Assembly: GCF_000826185.2 (NCBI RefSeq)
Contig: NZ_LN648875.1
Location: 372,001-436,000, forward strand
Length of the DNA: 64,000 nucleotides
DNA from: Microbacterium gorillae
GTDB lineage: Bacteria; Actinomycetota; Actinomycetes; Actinomycetales; Microbacteriaceae
Direction: 5' to 3'
Shown: positions 34,558 through 43,773 of the stretch, in pieces
How the letters are laid out: each line of letters begins with the position of its first letter
Numbering within the stretch: position 1 is the first letter of the stretch
The notes under the pieces: model-generated
What the model was told of the DNA's origin: nothing
The model's input: the letters and a program-made list of their open reading frames with translations, nothing else
Databases searched by the model: none
Position numbers and translations under genes: made by a program

Positions 34558-35946
34558 ATGGCATTCGATGGCGAAGCACCCGAGGAACCCGACCGGCCGG
34601 ACCGGCCGGTGCCGGTGGGGTTTGATGCGCGGCGGCGGGCTCTGGTTGACGCGGCGGTCGCGCTGGCGGTTCAGCTGGCGGGGGTTCAGGCGCGGCAGGC
34701 GAGTGTGCTGTCGGCGGTGTTCGAGCTCGCGGAGGAGATGACCGCCGATTCCCCGACCCGGGTGCGGGATCGTGATCTGGCGATCCGTGACCTGTCGGCG
34801 GAGGTGGGGGCGGCCCTGCGGGTCAGTGACCGGACGGTGCAGGCTCGGATCTCGGATGCTTGGGAGCTGGTGAACCGGTTCCCGGCCGCTCATGCCGCGC
34901 TCGCGGGTGGGCGGATCAGTTGGGCGCATGTGCGGACCATCATGGACGCCGGGTGCCCGATCAGCGACGACACCGCCCGAGGACAGTTCGAAGCCTCCTC
35001 GGTGACGATCGCGGAACACGAGTCGGCGGGACGGTTGCGGCATCGCATCGTGATGGAGGCCGAAGCGGCCCGCACCGACAGCATCGATGAACGCCACCAG
35101 GCCGCCCGCGCCGCCCGGTGCGTGGAGGTCCGGGACGGGGAGGACGGGATGAGCGACCTGTACGCCCACCTGCCCACCGTGCAGGCCCACGGCATCGCCG
35201 ACCGCCTGCACGCCACCGCCCGTACCATCAAAAACCGACCCAAGACATCCACCCCCACCAGCGGACCAGCCACCACCCCGGACACGGATGAGGACGCGTG
35301 TCGTGAGGTCCCGCGGGATGAGCGGACGTTGGCGCAGATCCAAGCCGACGTGTTCGCCGATCTGCTGTTGACGGCCGACCCGACCGCCGCCGGCGACGGG
35401 CTCACGGGGATCCGCGCGCACGTGCAGGTGAACATCCCCGTCAGCATCCTCACCACCACCACCACGGAGGGTGAGGGCCCTCCCGCGGGTGGCCTTCCTG
35501 GTGTGGCGGAGTTGGTCGGGCATGGCCCGATCGACACCGAAACAGCCCGTGCCCTGGCGGGCAACGCTCCCGGATGGGACCGCCTGTTCGTGAACCCGAC
35601 GACGGGGCATGTGTTGGAAATCGACCGGTATCAGCCCTCCGCCGACCAACGCCGGATCCTGCGGGTTCGGGACGAGCACTGCCGGTTCCCCGGATGCCGA
35701 TACCCCGCCACCCGCTCCGACGCGGATCACACCATCGACGCCGCCCACGGCGGCCCGACCGCGATCAGCAACCTCGGCCACTTCTGCCGCCGACACCACA
35801 CCCTCAAACACCACACCAGATGGAAAGCCGACAACCTCCCCGGCGGACTCATCCGCTGGACCAGCCCCCTCGGGGTCACCTACACCGACACACCACCCCG
35901 CACCGTCGTCTTCACCACACCCGACGACACCCCACCACCCTTCTGA
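34558..35946 (+). CDS. DUF222 domain HNH endonuclease
   Basis: 462 residues. The N-terminal DUF222 domain (DARRRALVDAAVALAVQLAG through a helix-turn-helix-like VSDRTVQARISDAWELV) is followed by a variable Thr/Pro linker and a C-terminal HNH nuclease: CRFPGCRYPA, the catalytic DADHTIDAAHGG and CRRHHTLKHH, with all zinc-binding cysteines and metal-binding histidines present. This family is multi-copy in Microbacteriaceae and related actinobacteria and is suspected to be a selfish or recombination-associated nuclease; no function is proven. The chosen ATG is preceded by a conserved-looking AT-richer block that resembles another block 370 bases upstream. Confidence 0.9.
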   Translation: MAFDGEAPEEPDRPDRPVPVGFDARRRALVDAAVALAVQLAGVQARQASVLSAVFELAEEMTADSPTRVRDRDLAIRDLSAEVGAALRVSDRTVQARISDAWELVNRFPAAHAALAGGRISWAHVRTIMDAGCPISDDTARGQFEASSVTIAEHESAGRLRHRIVMEAEAARTDSIDERHQAARAARCVEVRDGEDGMSDLYAHLPTVQAHGIADRLHATARTIKNRPKTSTPTSGPATTPDTDEDACREVPRDERTLAQIQADVFADLLLTADPTAAGDGLTGIRAHVQVNIPVSILTTTTTEGEGPPAGGLPGVAELVGHGPIDTETARALAGNAPGWDRLFVNPTTGHVLEIDRYQPSADQRRILRVRDEHCRFPGCRYPATRSDADHTIDAAHGGPTAISNLGHFCRRHHTLKHHTRWKADNLPGGLIRWTSPLGVTYTDTPPRTVVFTTPDDTPPPF

Positions 35947-36049
35947 ACCACCGCGAACGCCACGCCCCTCCCAGGGTGATGCAGGAACCGCCGGCACCGC
36001 GCCCTGAAGTTCAGCGCCCACGGTCGCGCAGCGCTCGCCATCCGGAGCG

Positions 36050-37219
36050 TTACGACGACGGTGCGCCTGGCACGCCGAGGAGGGTTCTCCGCCACGTGAC
36101 CATCATCGCCAGCGCCACTGCGGTGAGGACGACCGCGACCCCGACGGGCGCCAGCGCCCCACCCCCGGCGGACATCGCAGCCGCGCCGAGCGCGGGCCCG
36201 ACCACCGCTCCGAGATTGAGCGCCGCTGTGGCGTAGGAGCCGTTCATCCTCGGCGCGTCCGCCGCCGCGTACAGCACCTGCGCGATGAGCGTACTGCCGA
36301 CGCCGAACGCCAACAGCCCCTGCAGCAGCACCATCGCAAGCAGCAGCGGGGGATGAGAAGCCGACGCGACGAGCCCGAACCAGCCCACCAGGAGAAGCGG
36401 GCCCCCGACAGCGAGAACCGGACCCGGACGCTTGTCGGCCAGCCGCCCGGACGCCGCGACTCCGAGAAACGACCCGACTCCGAACATCACCAACGCACCC
36501 GCGATCCACTCACCGCGAAGCCCCGCGACGTCCGTGACGACCGGCGCGAGGAAGGTCAGCACAGCGAAGGTGCCGCCGTTGACGAGCGCGCCGAGGCTCA
36601 TTGCGAGCAGCAGCCGCCCCGAGCGAAGCAGCGACACCTCGGCGCGCAGGGACGGCGCCTGCGATATCGCTCCCCGCTGGGCCGGAACACCTGCCCAGAC
36701 CCCCACGCCGGCCGGGAGGCACAGCGCGGCGACGGCCCAGAAGGTCACTCGCCACCCGGCCACGTCGCCGAGGAGCGCGCCGGCCGGAACACCCGCGACC
36801 ATCGCGATCGTGGTGCCGGACAGCAGGGTCGCCAGTGCGCGACCCTTCCGATCCGGCCCCACCACACTCGTCGCCGTGGAAAGCGCGACCGCGAGAAAAC
36901 CCGCGTTGCTCAGGGCACTTCCCACCCGTGTGAGGGTCAGGACGAAGAAATCCGACGTGAGCGCACCGAGCGCGTGGCACGCGGCGAAGGCGAGCAGACA
37001 GATCAACAGCGTCGTCCGCGGCGGCCAGCGTCGCGCGAACGCCGCCATCAGCGGCGCACCGATGACCATCCCGACGGCGAAGCCGGAGGTCAGCAGTCCT
37101 GCGGTGCCGACGGTGACGTCGAGATCTGCGGCGAGCGCGGGCACGAGGCCCGCAAGCATGAACTCCGACGTGCCCATGACGAGGACAGCGAGAGCGAGGG
37201 AATAGACGGCGAGAGGCAT
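36050..37219 (-). CDS. Cmx/CmlR-like MFS exporter (chloramphenicol-efflux type)
   Basis: 389 residues, 12 membrane helices. It opens MPLAVYSLALAVLVMGTSEF, the TSEFMLAGL motif that marks the Cmx/CmrA and AraJ-like DHA1 group, with motif A around GAPLMAAFARRWPPRT. The group includes phenicol exporters, but resistance cannot be inferred from sequence alone. A CGGAG lies 8 bases before the ATG. The 205-base leader contains a short reading frame and alternative pairings, so its expression may be controlled by translation of that leader. It is on the same strand as, and downstream of, serine dehydratase, but separated by its own promoter. Confidence 0.9.
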   Translation of the reverse strand: MPLAVYSLALAVLVMGTSEFMLAGLVPALAADLDVTVGTAGLLTSGFAVGMVIGAPLMAAFARRWPPRTTLLICLLAFAACHALGALTSDFFVLTLTRVGSALSNAGFLAVALSTATSVVGPDRKGRALATLLSGTTIAMVAGVPAGALLGDVAGWRVTFWAVAALCLPAGVGVWAGVPAQRGAISQAPSLRAEVSLLRSGRLLLAMSLGALVNGGTFAVLTFLAPVVTDVAGLRGEWIAGALVMFGVGSFLGVAASGRLADKRPGPVLAVGGPLLLVGWFGLVASASHPPLLLAMVLLQGLLAFGVGSTLIAQVLYAAADAPRMNGSYATAALNLGAVVGPALGAAAMSAGGGALAPVGVAVVLTAVALAMMVTWRRTLLGVPGAPSS

Positions 37220-37257
37220 CGTGTGCTCCGTGGTGAGTGATCAGAAGAAGGGATCTT

Positions 37258-37349
37258 CCGGTCGCCACGGCCGCCGCGAGGGTCGGCTGACATGCCCGCG
37301 GATCACGGGCGAAGGACTCAGCGCGATGCGGGGTTGGCGGTGCGACCGG
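37258..37349 (-). promoter_or_regulatory. Possible attenuator stem upstream of the Cmx-like gene
   Basis: On the minus strand CCGGTCGC plus CCGCC (37349-37336, inside the leader reading frame) can pair with GGCGG and GCGACCGG (37275-37258), 13 base pairs around a small internal loop. The second strand also contains CCGTGG, which can pair with CCACGG next to the ribosome-binding site, so two exclusive folds are possible. Inference only. Confidence 0.35.
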
Positions 37350-37383
37350 CAACCCCTGCCCTGTCTGACTCGGGACTCGACAT
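37318..37383 (-). CDS. Possible 21-residue leader peptide
   Basis: A 21-codon frame (MSSPESDRAGVAGRTANPAS plus Arg) begins 7 bases after a TAGGAT -10 hexamer (37396-37391), the usual leaderless spacing, and stops 98 bases before the drug exporter. Position and length fit a regulatory leader peptide for antibiotic-responsive attenuation. The sequence itself has no known stalling motif. Confidence 0.4.
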   Translation of the reverse strand: MSSPESDRAGVAGRTANPASR

Positions 37384-37424
37384 GCCTGCGATCCTAGCGG
37401 GCCCGCCCAGGGAGCCGCCGGGAT

Positions 37425-38912
37425 TCAGCACTCGATGACGTTGACCGCAAGGCCGCCCTCGCTGGTCTCCTTGTACTTCGTGGACATGTCGATGCCCGTC
37501 TGTCGCATCGTCTCGACCACCATGTCAAGCGATACGAAGTGCTGGCCGTCACCACGCAACGCCAGGCGGGCTGCCGTCACCGCGGTGGACGCGGCGATCG
37601 CGTTCCGCTCGATGCACGGGATCTGGACCAGGCCGCCGACCGGGTCGCACGTCAGTCCGAGGTGATGCTCCATCGCGATCTCGGCGGCGTTCTCGATCTG
37701 CCGTGTCGTCCCGCCCATCACGGCGGTGAGCCCTCCGGCGGCCATCGCGCACGCAGAACCGACCTCCGCCTGGCAACCGCCCTCCGCCCCGGAGATCGAC
37801 GCGTTCGCCTTGAACAGCGAGCCGAGCGCCGTCGCCGTGAGCAGGAAGCGCCGGATGCCTCGTCGGCGGTTCGCATCCGCGACCGCTTCCTCGTCCCCGT
37901 CCGGGACCTCCGTCGGCTCGCCGCCGAAGCCCAGGAGCGCGCTGCCGACCAACTCGCCGTACGGCGTGACCGCGTTGCCGCGACCGAGCCCGGAGTCCGC
38001 CAGGAACCGCCACCAGTACATCGCCACGGCCGGCAGGATCCCCGCCGCACCGTTCGTCGGAGCCGTCACCACACGACCGCCGGACGCGTTCTCCTCGTTC
38101 ACCGCGAGCGCGAACGCACCGAGCCACTCCCCCGGCAGTTCACGATGCCCGTCGTTCTCGACCGCCTCGAGCTGCTCGCGGATCACGGACGCCCGCCGCC
38201 TCACGCGCAGCCCGCCGGGCAGCAGGCCACCTTCGTGCAGACCCGCTTCAACGCACCCCGACATCGCGTTCCAGATCGCGTCCAGCCCGGCCGCCACCTC
38301 AGCCTCTGAGGCCCGCGACTCCTCGTTCGCCCGAGCCAGCTCCGCGATCGTGAGTCCGGTCTCGTCGCACAAGCGCATCAGCGACGCGGCGTCGTCGTAG
38401 CGGTACGGGTACTCCGCCGCCCCGACCGCGCGGTCCTCACCGTCGCGACGGATGAATCCACCGCCGACGGAGTAGTAGGTCTCCTGCGTCACGATGCCAC
38501 CGGCCTCGTCGAATGCCCGCAGCGTCATCGCGTTCGGATGACCGGGCAGGCGCGTCCGCGGTTCGAACGTGATGTCGTCCTTCGCGAAGGCCACCGGCCG
38601 CGCACCTGCCAGCAGCAGCGGTTCGCCCGCCGGGTACCGGACCCACGCCTCTCGTACGGCCCCCGGGTCGACCGTCTCCGGCTCCTGTCCGCGCAGCCCG
38701 GCGACGACCGCGTCCGGCGTGCCGTGGCCGATTCCGGTGGCCCCGAGGGACCCGTAGAGCGAACAAGTCACCCGCTCGACGCGACTCAGCAGGTCACCGT
38801 GCACGAGGCGTCGAGCGAAGTCGACGGCGGCGCGCATCGGCCCGACAGTGTGGGAACTGGACGGCCCGATGCCGATGGAGAACAGGTCGAATGCCGACAC
38901 GTACGCTGACAC
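37425..38912 (-). CDS. sdaA: L-serine ammonia-lyase (iron-sulfur, single chain)
   Basis: 495 residues. The beta domain begins [20 protein letters not shown]. The alpha domain carries the conserved [12 protein letters not shown] and the 4Fe-4S cysteines in [16 protein letters not shown] and LTCDPVGG. It deaminates serine to pyruvate and ammonia. It is about 40 residues longer than E. coli SdaA because of an extra segment near residues 303-345 ([20 protein letters not shown], then an acidic loop) between the substrate-binding part and the [16 protein letters not shown] motif. It is divergent from pgi. The start is clear, as the family begins at this serine-rich motif. Confidence 0.93.
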   Translation of the reverse strand: MSAYVSAFDLFSIGIGPSSSHTVGPMRAAVDFARRLVHGDLLSRVERVTCSLYGSLGATGIGHGTPDAVVAGLRGQEPETVDPGAVREAWVRYPAGEPLLLAGARPVAFAKDDITFEPRTRLPGHPNAMTLRAFDEAGGIVTQETYYSVGGGFIRRDGEDRAVGAAEYPYRYDDAASLMRLCDETGLTIAELARANEESRASEAEVAAGLDAIWNAMSGCVEAGLHEGGLLPGGLRVRRRASVIREQLEAVENDGHRELPGEWLGAFALAVNEENASGGRVVTAPTNGAAGILPAVAMYWWRFLADSGLGRGNAVTPYGELVGSALLGFGGEPTEVPDGDEEAVADANRRRGIRRFLLTATALGSLFKANASISGAEGGCQAEVGSACAMAAGGLTAVMGGTTRQIENAAEIAMEHHLGLTCDPVGGLVQIPCIERNAIAASTAVTAARLALRGDGQHFVSLDMVVETMRQTGIDMSTKYKETSEGGLAVNVIEC

Positions 38913-39005
38913 CGTTCCACCCTAGATCCGCACGACACCCGCGCGGGCCATGCCGCGTCGGAGATCTCGGCCCCATTGTCCGCCGGTTGGCAATACCGTG
39001 GGGGT

Positions 39006-40688
39006 GTGAGCACTCCGATCGATGCAACCGCAACCCCTGCCTGGTCCGAACTGTCGGCGCGTGCCGACGGCTTCTCCCCCGATCTGCGAGCCTGGTTCGA
39101 CGCCGACCCGCAGCGCGCGGAACGGCTGACGTTCGACGTCGCCGACCTCCACGTCGACCTGTCCAAGAACCTCGTCGATGACGAGCTCCTGGCAACGCTC
39201 GTCCGGCTCGCCGAGCAGACCGGCGTCGCCGAGCGCTTCGCGGCGATGCTGCGCGGCGATCACCTCAACACTTCGGAGGACCGCGCGGTCCTCCATACCG
39301 CGCTGCGCCGTCCGAAGGGCGCATCACCGGCTCTCGTCGTGGACGGTCAGCAGGTCGACCACGATGTGCAGGAGGTGCTGACCAACCTGTCCGCCTTCGC
39401 TGACCGCGTCCGCTCCGGCGAATGGACCGGCGTCACCGGCAAGAAGGTCACGCACGTCGTCAACATCGGCATCGGCGGATCGGACCTCGGCCCGGTGATG
39501 GTGTTCGAGGCCTTGCGCCCGTACGCCGACGCCGGCATCGAGGCGCGGTTCGTGTCGAACATCGACCCCACCGACATCGCGCAGAAGACCGCGGACCTCG
39601 ACCCCGAGACGACGCTGTTCATCGTCGCGTCCAAGACCTTCACCACGCTGGAGACCCTCACGAACGCGCGGCTGGCGCGCGACTGGTTGTGGGCGAAGCT
39701 CGGCGAGGCGGGCGCGATCGAGGACACCGACGAGTCCCGCACCGACGCGGTCGCGCACCACTTCGTCGCGGTCTCCACCGCGCTGGACAAGGTCGCCGCA
39801 TTCGGCATCGACCCCGCCAACGCCTTCGGGTTCTGGGACTGGGTCGGCGGACGCTATTCCGTGGACTCCGCCATCGGACTGTCACTGGCGATCTCGCTCG
39901 GACCGGACGTCTTCCGCGAGTTCCTCGCCGGATTCCACGCCGTGGACGTGCACGTCGCGACCACGCCGTTGGAGCGCAACGTCCCGGTCCTGATGGGCCT
40001 GCTGAACATCTGGTACACGAACTTCCTCGACGCGCAGACGCACGCCGTGCTCCCCTACGCTCAGCTGCTGCACCGCTTCCCCGCGTACCTGCAGCAGCTG
40101 ACGATGGAATCGAACGGCAAGCGCGTGCGCTGGGACGGTTCACCCGTCACGACCGCCACCGGCGAAGTCTTCTGGGGCGAGCCGGGGACGAACGGCCAGC
40201 ACGCGTTCTACCAGCTCATCCACCAGGGCACGCGCCTGATCCCCGCGGATTTCATCGGATTCGTGAACCCGGCCTATCCGCTCCGGGACGGCGACCGGGA
40301 CGTGCACGGGCTGTTCCTGGCGAACTTCCTCGCCCAGACCAAGGCGCTCGCGTTCGGCAAGACGGCCGCTGAGGTCGAGGCGGAGGGCACCACCGGCGCG
40401 CTCGTCGCGGCACGGACGTTCCCGGGCAACCGCCCGACGACGTCGATCTTCGCCGCGGCTCTGACCCCGTCCGTGCTCGGTCAGCTGATCGCGCTCTACG
40501 AGCACGTCACATTCACCGAGGGCACCGTATGGGGCATCAACTCGTTCGATCAGTGGGGTGTGGAGCTCGGCAAGCAGCTCGCGCTGCAGATCGCCCCGGC
40601 GATCGAGGGTGATCAGGACGCCGTGGACGCGCAGGACGCCTCCACCCGCGGACTCCTGGACTACTACCGCCAGCACCGGACTGCCTGA
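39006..40688 (+). CDS. pgi: Glucose-6-phosphate isomerase
   Basis: 560 residues. The PGI signatures are present: [30 protein letters not shown], the [18 protein letters not shown] signature 1 and [18 protein letters not shown] signature 2 with the catalytic Lys. It interconverts glucose-6-phosphate and fructose-6-phosphate in glycolysis and gluconeogenesis. The GTG start ([11 protein letters not shown]) is chosen as the closest to the family's N-terminus; an in-frame ATG lies 30 bases earlier. A perfect 12-bp hairpin follows the stop. Confidence 0.94.
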   Translation: MSTPIDATATPAWSELSARADGFSPDLRAWFDADPQRAERLTFDVADLHVDLSKNLVDDELLATLVRLAEQTGVAERFAAMLRGDHLNTSEDRAVLHTALRRPKGASPALVVDGQQVDHDVQEVLTNLSAFADRVRSGEWTGVTGKKVTHVVNIGIGGSDLGPVMVFEALRPYADAGIEARFVSNIDPTDIAQKTADLDPETTLFIVASKTFTTLETLTNARLARDWLWAKLGEAGAIEDTDESRTDAVAHHFVAVSTALDKVAAFGIDPANAFGFWDWVGGRYSVDSAIGLSLAISLGPDVFREFLAGFHAVDVHVATTPLERNVPVLMGLLNIWYTNFLDAQTHAVLPYAQLLHRFPAYLQQLTMESNGKRVRWDGSPVTTATGEVFWGEPGTNGQHAFYQLIHQGTRLIPADFIGFVNPAYPLRDGDRDVHGLFLANFLAQTKALAFGKTAAEVEAEGTTGALVAARTFPGNRPTTSIFAAALTPSVLGQLIALYEHVTFTEGTVWGINSFDQWGVELGKQLALQIAPAIEGDQDAVDAQDASTRGLLDYYRQHRTA

Positions 40689-40698
40689 CGCACGCGAC

Positions 40699-40728
40699 GC
40701 CCGGCATGCCCGCGACGGCATGCCGGGC
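40699..40728 (+). terminator. Terminator-like hairpin after pgi
   Basis: GCCCGGCATGCC and GGCATGCCGGGC form a perfect 12-bp stem with a CGCGAC loop, 11 bases after the stop. There is no U-tract. Confidence 0.65.
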
Positions 40729-40744
40729 CGATTACCGTGATGCC

Positions 40745-41152
40745 ATGGAGACGGTCGACACGAACCACGGAGCCCCGAGGCGATGGCGAATCGTGTGCCG
40801 GGTCGCCGCGGCGGGACTGATCATCGCCGTGGCCGTGCTCATCTGGCAGCAGTTCACGGTCTCCTTCACCCTGTTCGGCGAACCGTCGCGCGTCACGCCG
40901 GCGCAGTCCGTGGGCTGGTTCTGGGGCTACCTCGTACTCGGCGTGGCCGCGGGAGTCATGGCGATCGTCGGTCTGCTCTCCCGCGCCTGGGTCTCGCTGG
41001 TCATCCTCGTCGTCCTGGGCGTCGTCTGCGTGGTCGGAGTCGTCGATACGGCATCGGCCGCGCGCGCAGCGATGTCACCCGCGCCCGCGACAACGATTGA
41101 TGGCCACTGCGCATGCCGTTCCGGAAGCGAGTGCACCTGCCCAGGCGGGTGA
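40745..41152 (+). CDS. Small membrane protein with Cys-rich tail
   Basis: 135 residues with three hydrophobic helices (about 20-40, 55-78 and 80-102) and a short outside or inside tail ending CACRSGSECTCPGG, which holds four cysteines in C-x-C pairs. I do not recognise the family. The paired cysteines could bind a metal or form disulfides. It follows the pgi hairpin and precedes a LysE gene by 44 bases. Confidence 0.75.
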   Translation: METVDTNHGAPRRWRIVCRVAAAGLIIAVAVLIWQQFTVSFTLFGEPSRVTPAQSVGWFWGYLVLGVAAGVMAIVGLLSRAWVSLVILVVLGVVCVVGVVDTASAARAAMSPAPATTIDGHCACRSGSECTCPGG

Positions 41153-41196
41153 ATGCGCGGTCCGAGGAGGGGCTCGCGTGCCCCTAGGCTGGCGCT

Positions 41197-41829
41197 GTGC
41201 CGCTCTCACTCTGGTTGACGCTGCTCGGCGCCACCATCGTGATCAGCTTCACGCCGGGCGCCGGCGCGGTGTTCACCATGGGCAATGCACTGAACCACGG
41301 TTTCCGCCGAGCGATCTGGGGCATTCTCGGCCAGCAGACCGCCCTGATCATCCACATCATCATCGTCGCGCTCGGTGTGGGCGTCCTGGTCGCATCATCG
41401 GAGATCGCGTTCAACGTGATCCGATACGCCGGCGCGGCCTACCTGGTGTTCCTCGGCATCCGGCAGATCGTGCAGAAGCCGCACCTGGTCGAGGCCAGTG
41501 GCGAGCCGGACCGGCCGAAGACCCCGGAATCACGCTGGACGATGTTCCGCCGCGGGGTGTGGGTGAACCTGCTGAACCCGAAGGCGATCGTCTTCTTCCT
41601 GGCGTTCCTGCCGCAGTTCATCCGCCCCGATCAGCCGCTGCTGCCGCAGTACCTCATCGTCGCCGCGACCTGCGTGGTCGTGGACATCGCCGTGATGTGG
41701 GGATTCTTCGCCGTCGCCGCGCACGGGTTCCGCCGCTTCACCCGGACCGTGCGCGGACAGCGCACGCTGAACACGATCTTCGGAGTGCTCTTCATCGCGG
41801 TCGCCGGCCTGCTGCTCTTCCTGCACTGA
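41197..41829 (+). CDS. LysE-family amino-acid exporter
   Basis: 210 residues, GTG start with TAGGCT 6 bases before it (leaderless pattern). Six helices; SFTPGAGAVFTMGNAL is the helix-1 signature, GAAYLVFLGIRQI helix 3, and NLLNPKAIVFFLAFLPQF the NPK-FF signature. The family exports amino acids. It is a distant paralogue of the LysE protein at 15866, differing in the loop after helix 3. A bidirectional hairpin separates it from the tRNA gene on the other strand. Confidence 0.9.
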   Translation: MPLSLWLTLLGATIVISFTPGAGAVFTMGNALNHGFRRAIWGILGQQTALIIHIIIVALGVGVLVASSEIAFNVIRYAGAAYLVFLGIRQIVQKPHLVEASGEPDRPKTPESRWTMFRRGVWVNLLNPKAIVFFLAFLPQFIRPDQPLLPQYLIVAATCVVVDIAVMWGFFAVAAHGFRRFTRTVRGQRTLNTIFGVLFIAVAGLLLFLH

Positions 41830-41879
41830 CGTTCGGTCAGCCTCAGCCGGCGGAGCTCCGCTCCGCACCGGAAAAGACG

Positions 41880-41905
41880 AAGGCCCTGGTTTTCACCAGG
41901 GCCTT
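41880..41905. terminator. Bidirectional terminator between lysE and tRNA-Arg
   Basis: AAGGCCCTGGT pairs with ACCAGGGCCTT across a TTTC loop (11-bp perfect stem). Read on the minus strand it is followed by CGTCTTTTCC, so it ends the tRNA transcript and probably also the LysE transcript. Confidence 0.8.
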
Positions 41906-41924
41906 CTACTGTCTCAACACAGTG

Positions 41925-41997
41925 TGCGGTCGAAGGGACTCGAACCCCCAACCTTCTGATCCGTAGTCAGATGCTCTATCCATTGAGCTACGACCGC
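41925..41997 (-). tRNA. tRNA-Arg (anticodon ACG)
   Basis: 73 bases. The acceptor stem GCGGTCG/CGACCGC is perfect, the D-arm is GCTC...GAGC, the anticodon stem TCTGA/TCAGA carries the loop CTACGGA with anticodon ACG, and the T-loop is TTCGAGT. CCA is not encoded. The wobble A is expected to be edited to inosine to read CGU, CGC and CGA. Confidence 0.97.
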
Positions 41998-42142
41998 ATT
42001 TTCGGCTTGCGCACTCCCGTGCGGGCCGAGGAAAAGACTATCGCACTCCTCGCATGAGCGCGAATCCGCAGGCTCCCCCCGGGCGCGTCGCGTCGCGGTG
42101 CCGCGCGCCCGCTGTTCCCGCGAGGAGAAAATTCGGATGATG

Positions 42143-42700
42143 TCAGCTGTTCACGCGGGCACGCGCGGCGACCTGGGCCTTCAGGTTCTGCAGGTCCACC
42201 ATCATCAGGGCCTGCATGCGCGCGTCGCGCATCTTCTCGTAGTCCGGATCGCTGTCCGGACGCATGCCCTCGACACGCAGTCGGCGGTCGATGTTGGCGC
42301 GCACGTCATCCCACGCCGCCTCGCGCGCCTGCTCGACGAGGTCGTTGACCTCCGCCTTGTCCCCCGCCACCGCACGGAGGGCGGCGGCGACACCGGCGGA
42401 CTGCTTCCGCCGACGTCGCAGGTTCCGAACGTCGCGGTCGCGGTAATCGTGGGTCCCGTCGGACTGCGAGTACTTCGCCCAGGCCTTCCGGCCGAGGCGC
42501 TTCAGACGTGACGCGTCGCGCTCGGCCTCTTTCGCGAGGCCGGACAGCACCTTGCGGGCATTGGGCACGAAGCGCTCGGTCTCGAAGGACGCGTCCCCGG
42601 CGATGGTCTCCACGAGGATCTCGTTCTTGAGTGCCAGACGCGCCGCGGCGAGTGCGATCGCGGTCCCCTCATCGATCGCTGCCTTCAGCTTGCCGACCAC
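42143..42700 (-). CDS. Conserved helical hypothetical protein
   Basis: 185 residues from a GTG start preceded by GGAAGGGG. Highly charged and predicted nearly all-helical, with long Arg/Ala/Glu-rich stretches (DVRNLRRRRKQSAGVAAALR) and no membrane span or signal peptide. I do not recognise the family. The basic central part suggests nucleic-acid or protein binding, but nothing proves it. It is divergent from the SDR gene by 95 bases. Confidence 0.7.
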   Translation of the reverse strand: MVGKLKAAIDEGTAIALAAARLALKNEILVETIAGDASFETERFVPNARKVLSGLAKEAERDASRLKRLGRKAWAKYSQSDGTHDYRDRDVRNLRRRRKQSAGVAAALRAVAGDKAEVNDLVEQAREAAWDDVRANIDRRLRVEGMRPDSDPDYEKMRDARMQALMMVDLQNLKAQVAARARVNS

Positions 42701-42795
42701 GTCATCGTCCCCTTCCAGCCACCTAGCGTAGTGGCACAGCCCGCGGCGACCCACCAGAATCGGAACAACTCTCGCCCCCACCGAAGGAGTCCCCC

Positions 42796-43635
42796 ATGTC
42801 CCGACTCGACCCCACCGGCCGCACCACCGTCATCACGGGCGCCGCGAGCGGTATGGGCGCCCGCGTGGCACGTGCTCTCGCCGTCCGCGAGGCGCGCCTG
42901 GCTCTGGTCGACCGAGACGGTGACGGGCTCGCCGCGCTGGCCGCGAGCCTGCCCGGCAGCGGACACACCGTGCACGTGGTCGACGTCCGAGACGACGCCG
43001 CCGTGGCGCAGGCCGGAGCGGCGATCGAGTCCGCGCACGGTTCGGTGCAGGCCCTGATCACGTGCGCCGGATCGTCCATGCTGGGCAACCTCGACCAACT
43101 GACGATGGAGGAGATGCGGTGGCTCATGGACGTGAACCTCTGGGGCACGGTGTCCATCACGAAGGCCCTCCTGCCGGCGCTGCGCCGCTCTCCCGCCGCC
43201 CACATCACGCATCTCGCCTCGATCTACGCGCTCGGCGCCCCGGCCGGACGCATCCCCTACGCGATGAGCAAGTACGCGGTGCGCGCGTTCAGCGAGGCGC
43301 TTCGTCACGAGCTCGAGGGCTCCACCATCTCCGTCGGCACGATCTACCCCGCCGGCGTCAAGACCGGAATCGTGCTGCACGGGCGCTACGCCGAAGCCCT
43401 CGACCCGGCCATCGCGGCCCGCGCCGCGGCGGCGCAGGCACACATGTACGAAACCGAGCCGGAGGACGCCGCACAGACCATCATCGATGCCACCCTCGGC
43501 CGGCGGGCCCGCACCATGATCGGACGCAAGGCCTTCCTCGTCGACGTCATCACCCGGCTGCTGCCGGTGCGGTACTGGAACTTCATGCGTGGTCCGCTGC
43601 GCGAAGCCACGGACTTCACCACACCCCCGACGTGA
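42796..43635 (+). CDS. SDR-family oxidoreductase
   Basis: 279 residues. The Rossmann motif TGAASGMG binds NAD(P); the DVRDDA cofactor loop, the CAGSS motif (usual NAG), the catalytic Ser in LASIYALG and the Y-x-x-x-K of YAMSKYA are all present. It catalyses NAD(P)-linked oxidation or reduction of an alcohol or ketone; the substrate is unknown. An AAGGAG lies before the start. Its last codons form the first part of a 66-bp tandem repeat that spans the convergent junction with the next gene. Confidence 0.9.
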   Translation: MSRLDPTGRTTVITGAASGMGARVARALAVREARLALVDRDGDGLAALAASLPGSGHTVHVVDVRDDAAVAQAGAAIESAHGSVQALITCAGSSMLGNLDQLTMEEMRWLMDVNLWGTVSITKALLPALRRSPAAHITHLASIYALGAPAGRIPYAMSKYAVRAFSEALRHELEGSTISVGTIYPAGVKTGIVLHGRYAEALDPAIAARAAAAQAHMYETEPEDAAQTIIDATLGRRARTMIGRKAFLVDVITRLLPVRYWNFMRGPLREATDFTTPPT

Positions 43636-43772
43636 TGCTGAGCACGGCCCCGGTCAGATGAGCCGCGTCCGGACGAAAGCTCCACCACACCCGCGACGTG
43701 ATGCTGAGCACGACCCCGGTCAGATGAGCCGCGTCCGGACGAAAGCTCCACCACACCCGCGACGTGATGCGG
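43617..43772. repeat. 66-bp tandem repeat, 2.4 copies, at a convergent gene junction
   Basis: The CACCACACCC unit starts recur at 43617, 43683 and 43749, exactly 66 bases apart with near-identical sequence. The first copy includes the SDR stop. The last runs into the stop of the DUF1905 gene, whose AGCT-TCGTCC-GAC ending resembles the unit end. Confidence 0.9.
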
Positions 43773-43773
43773 G

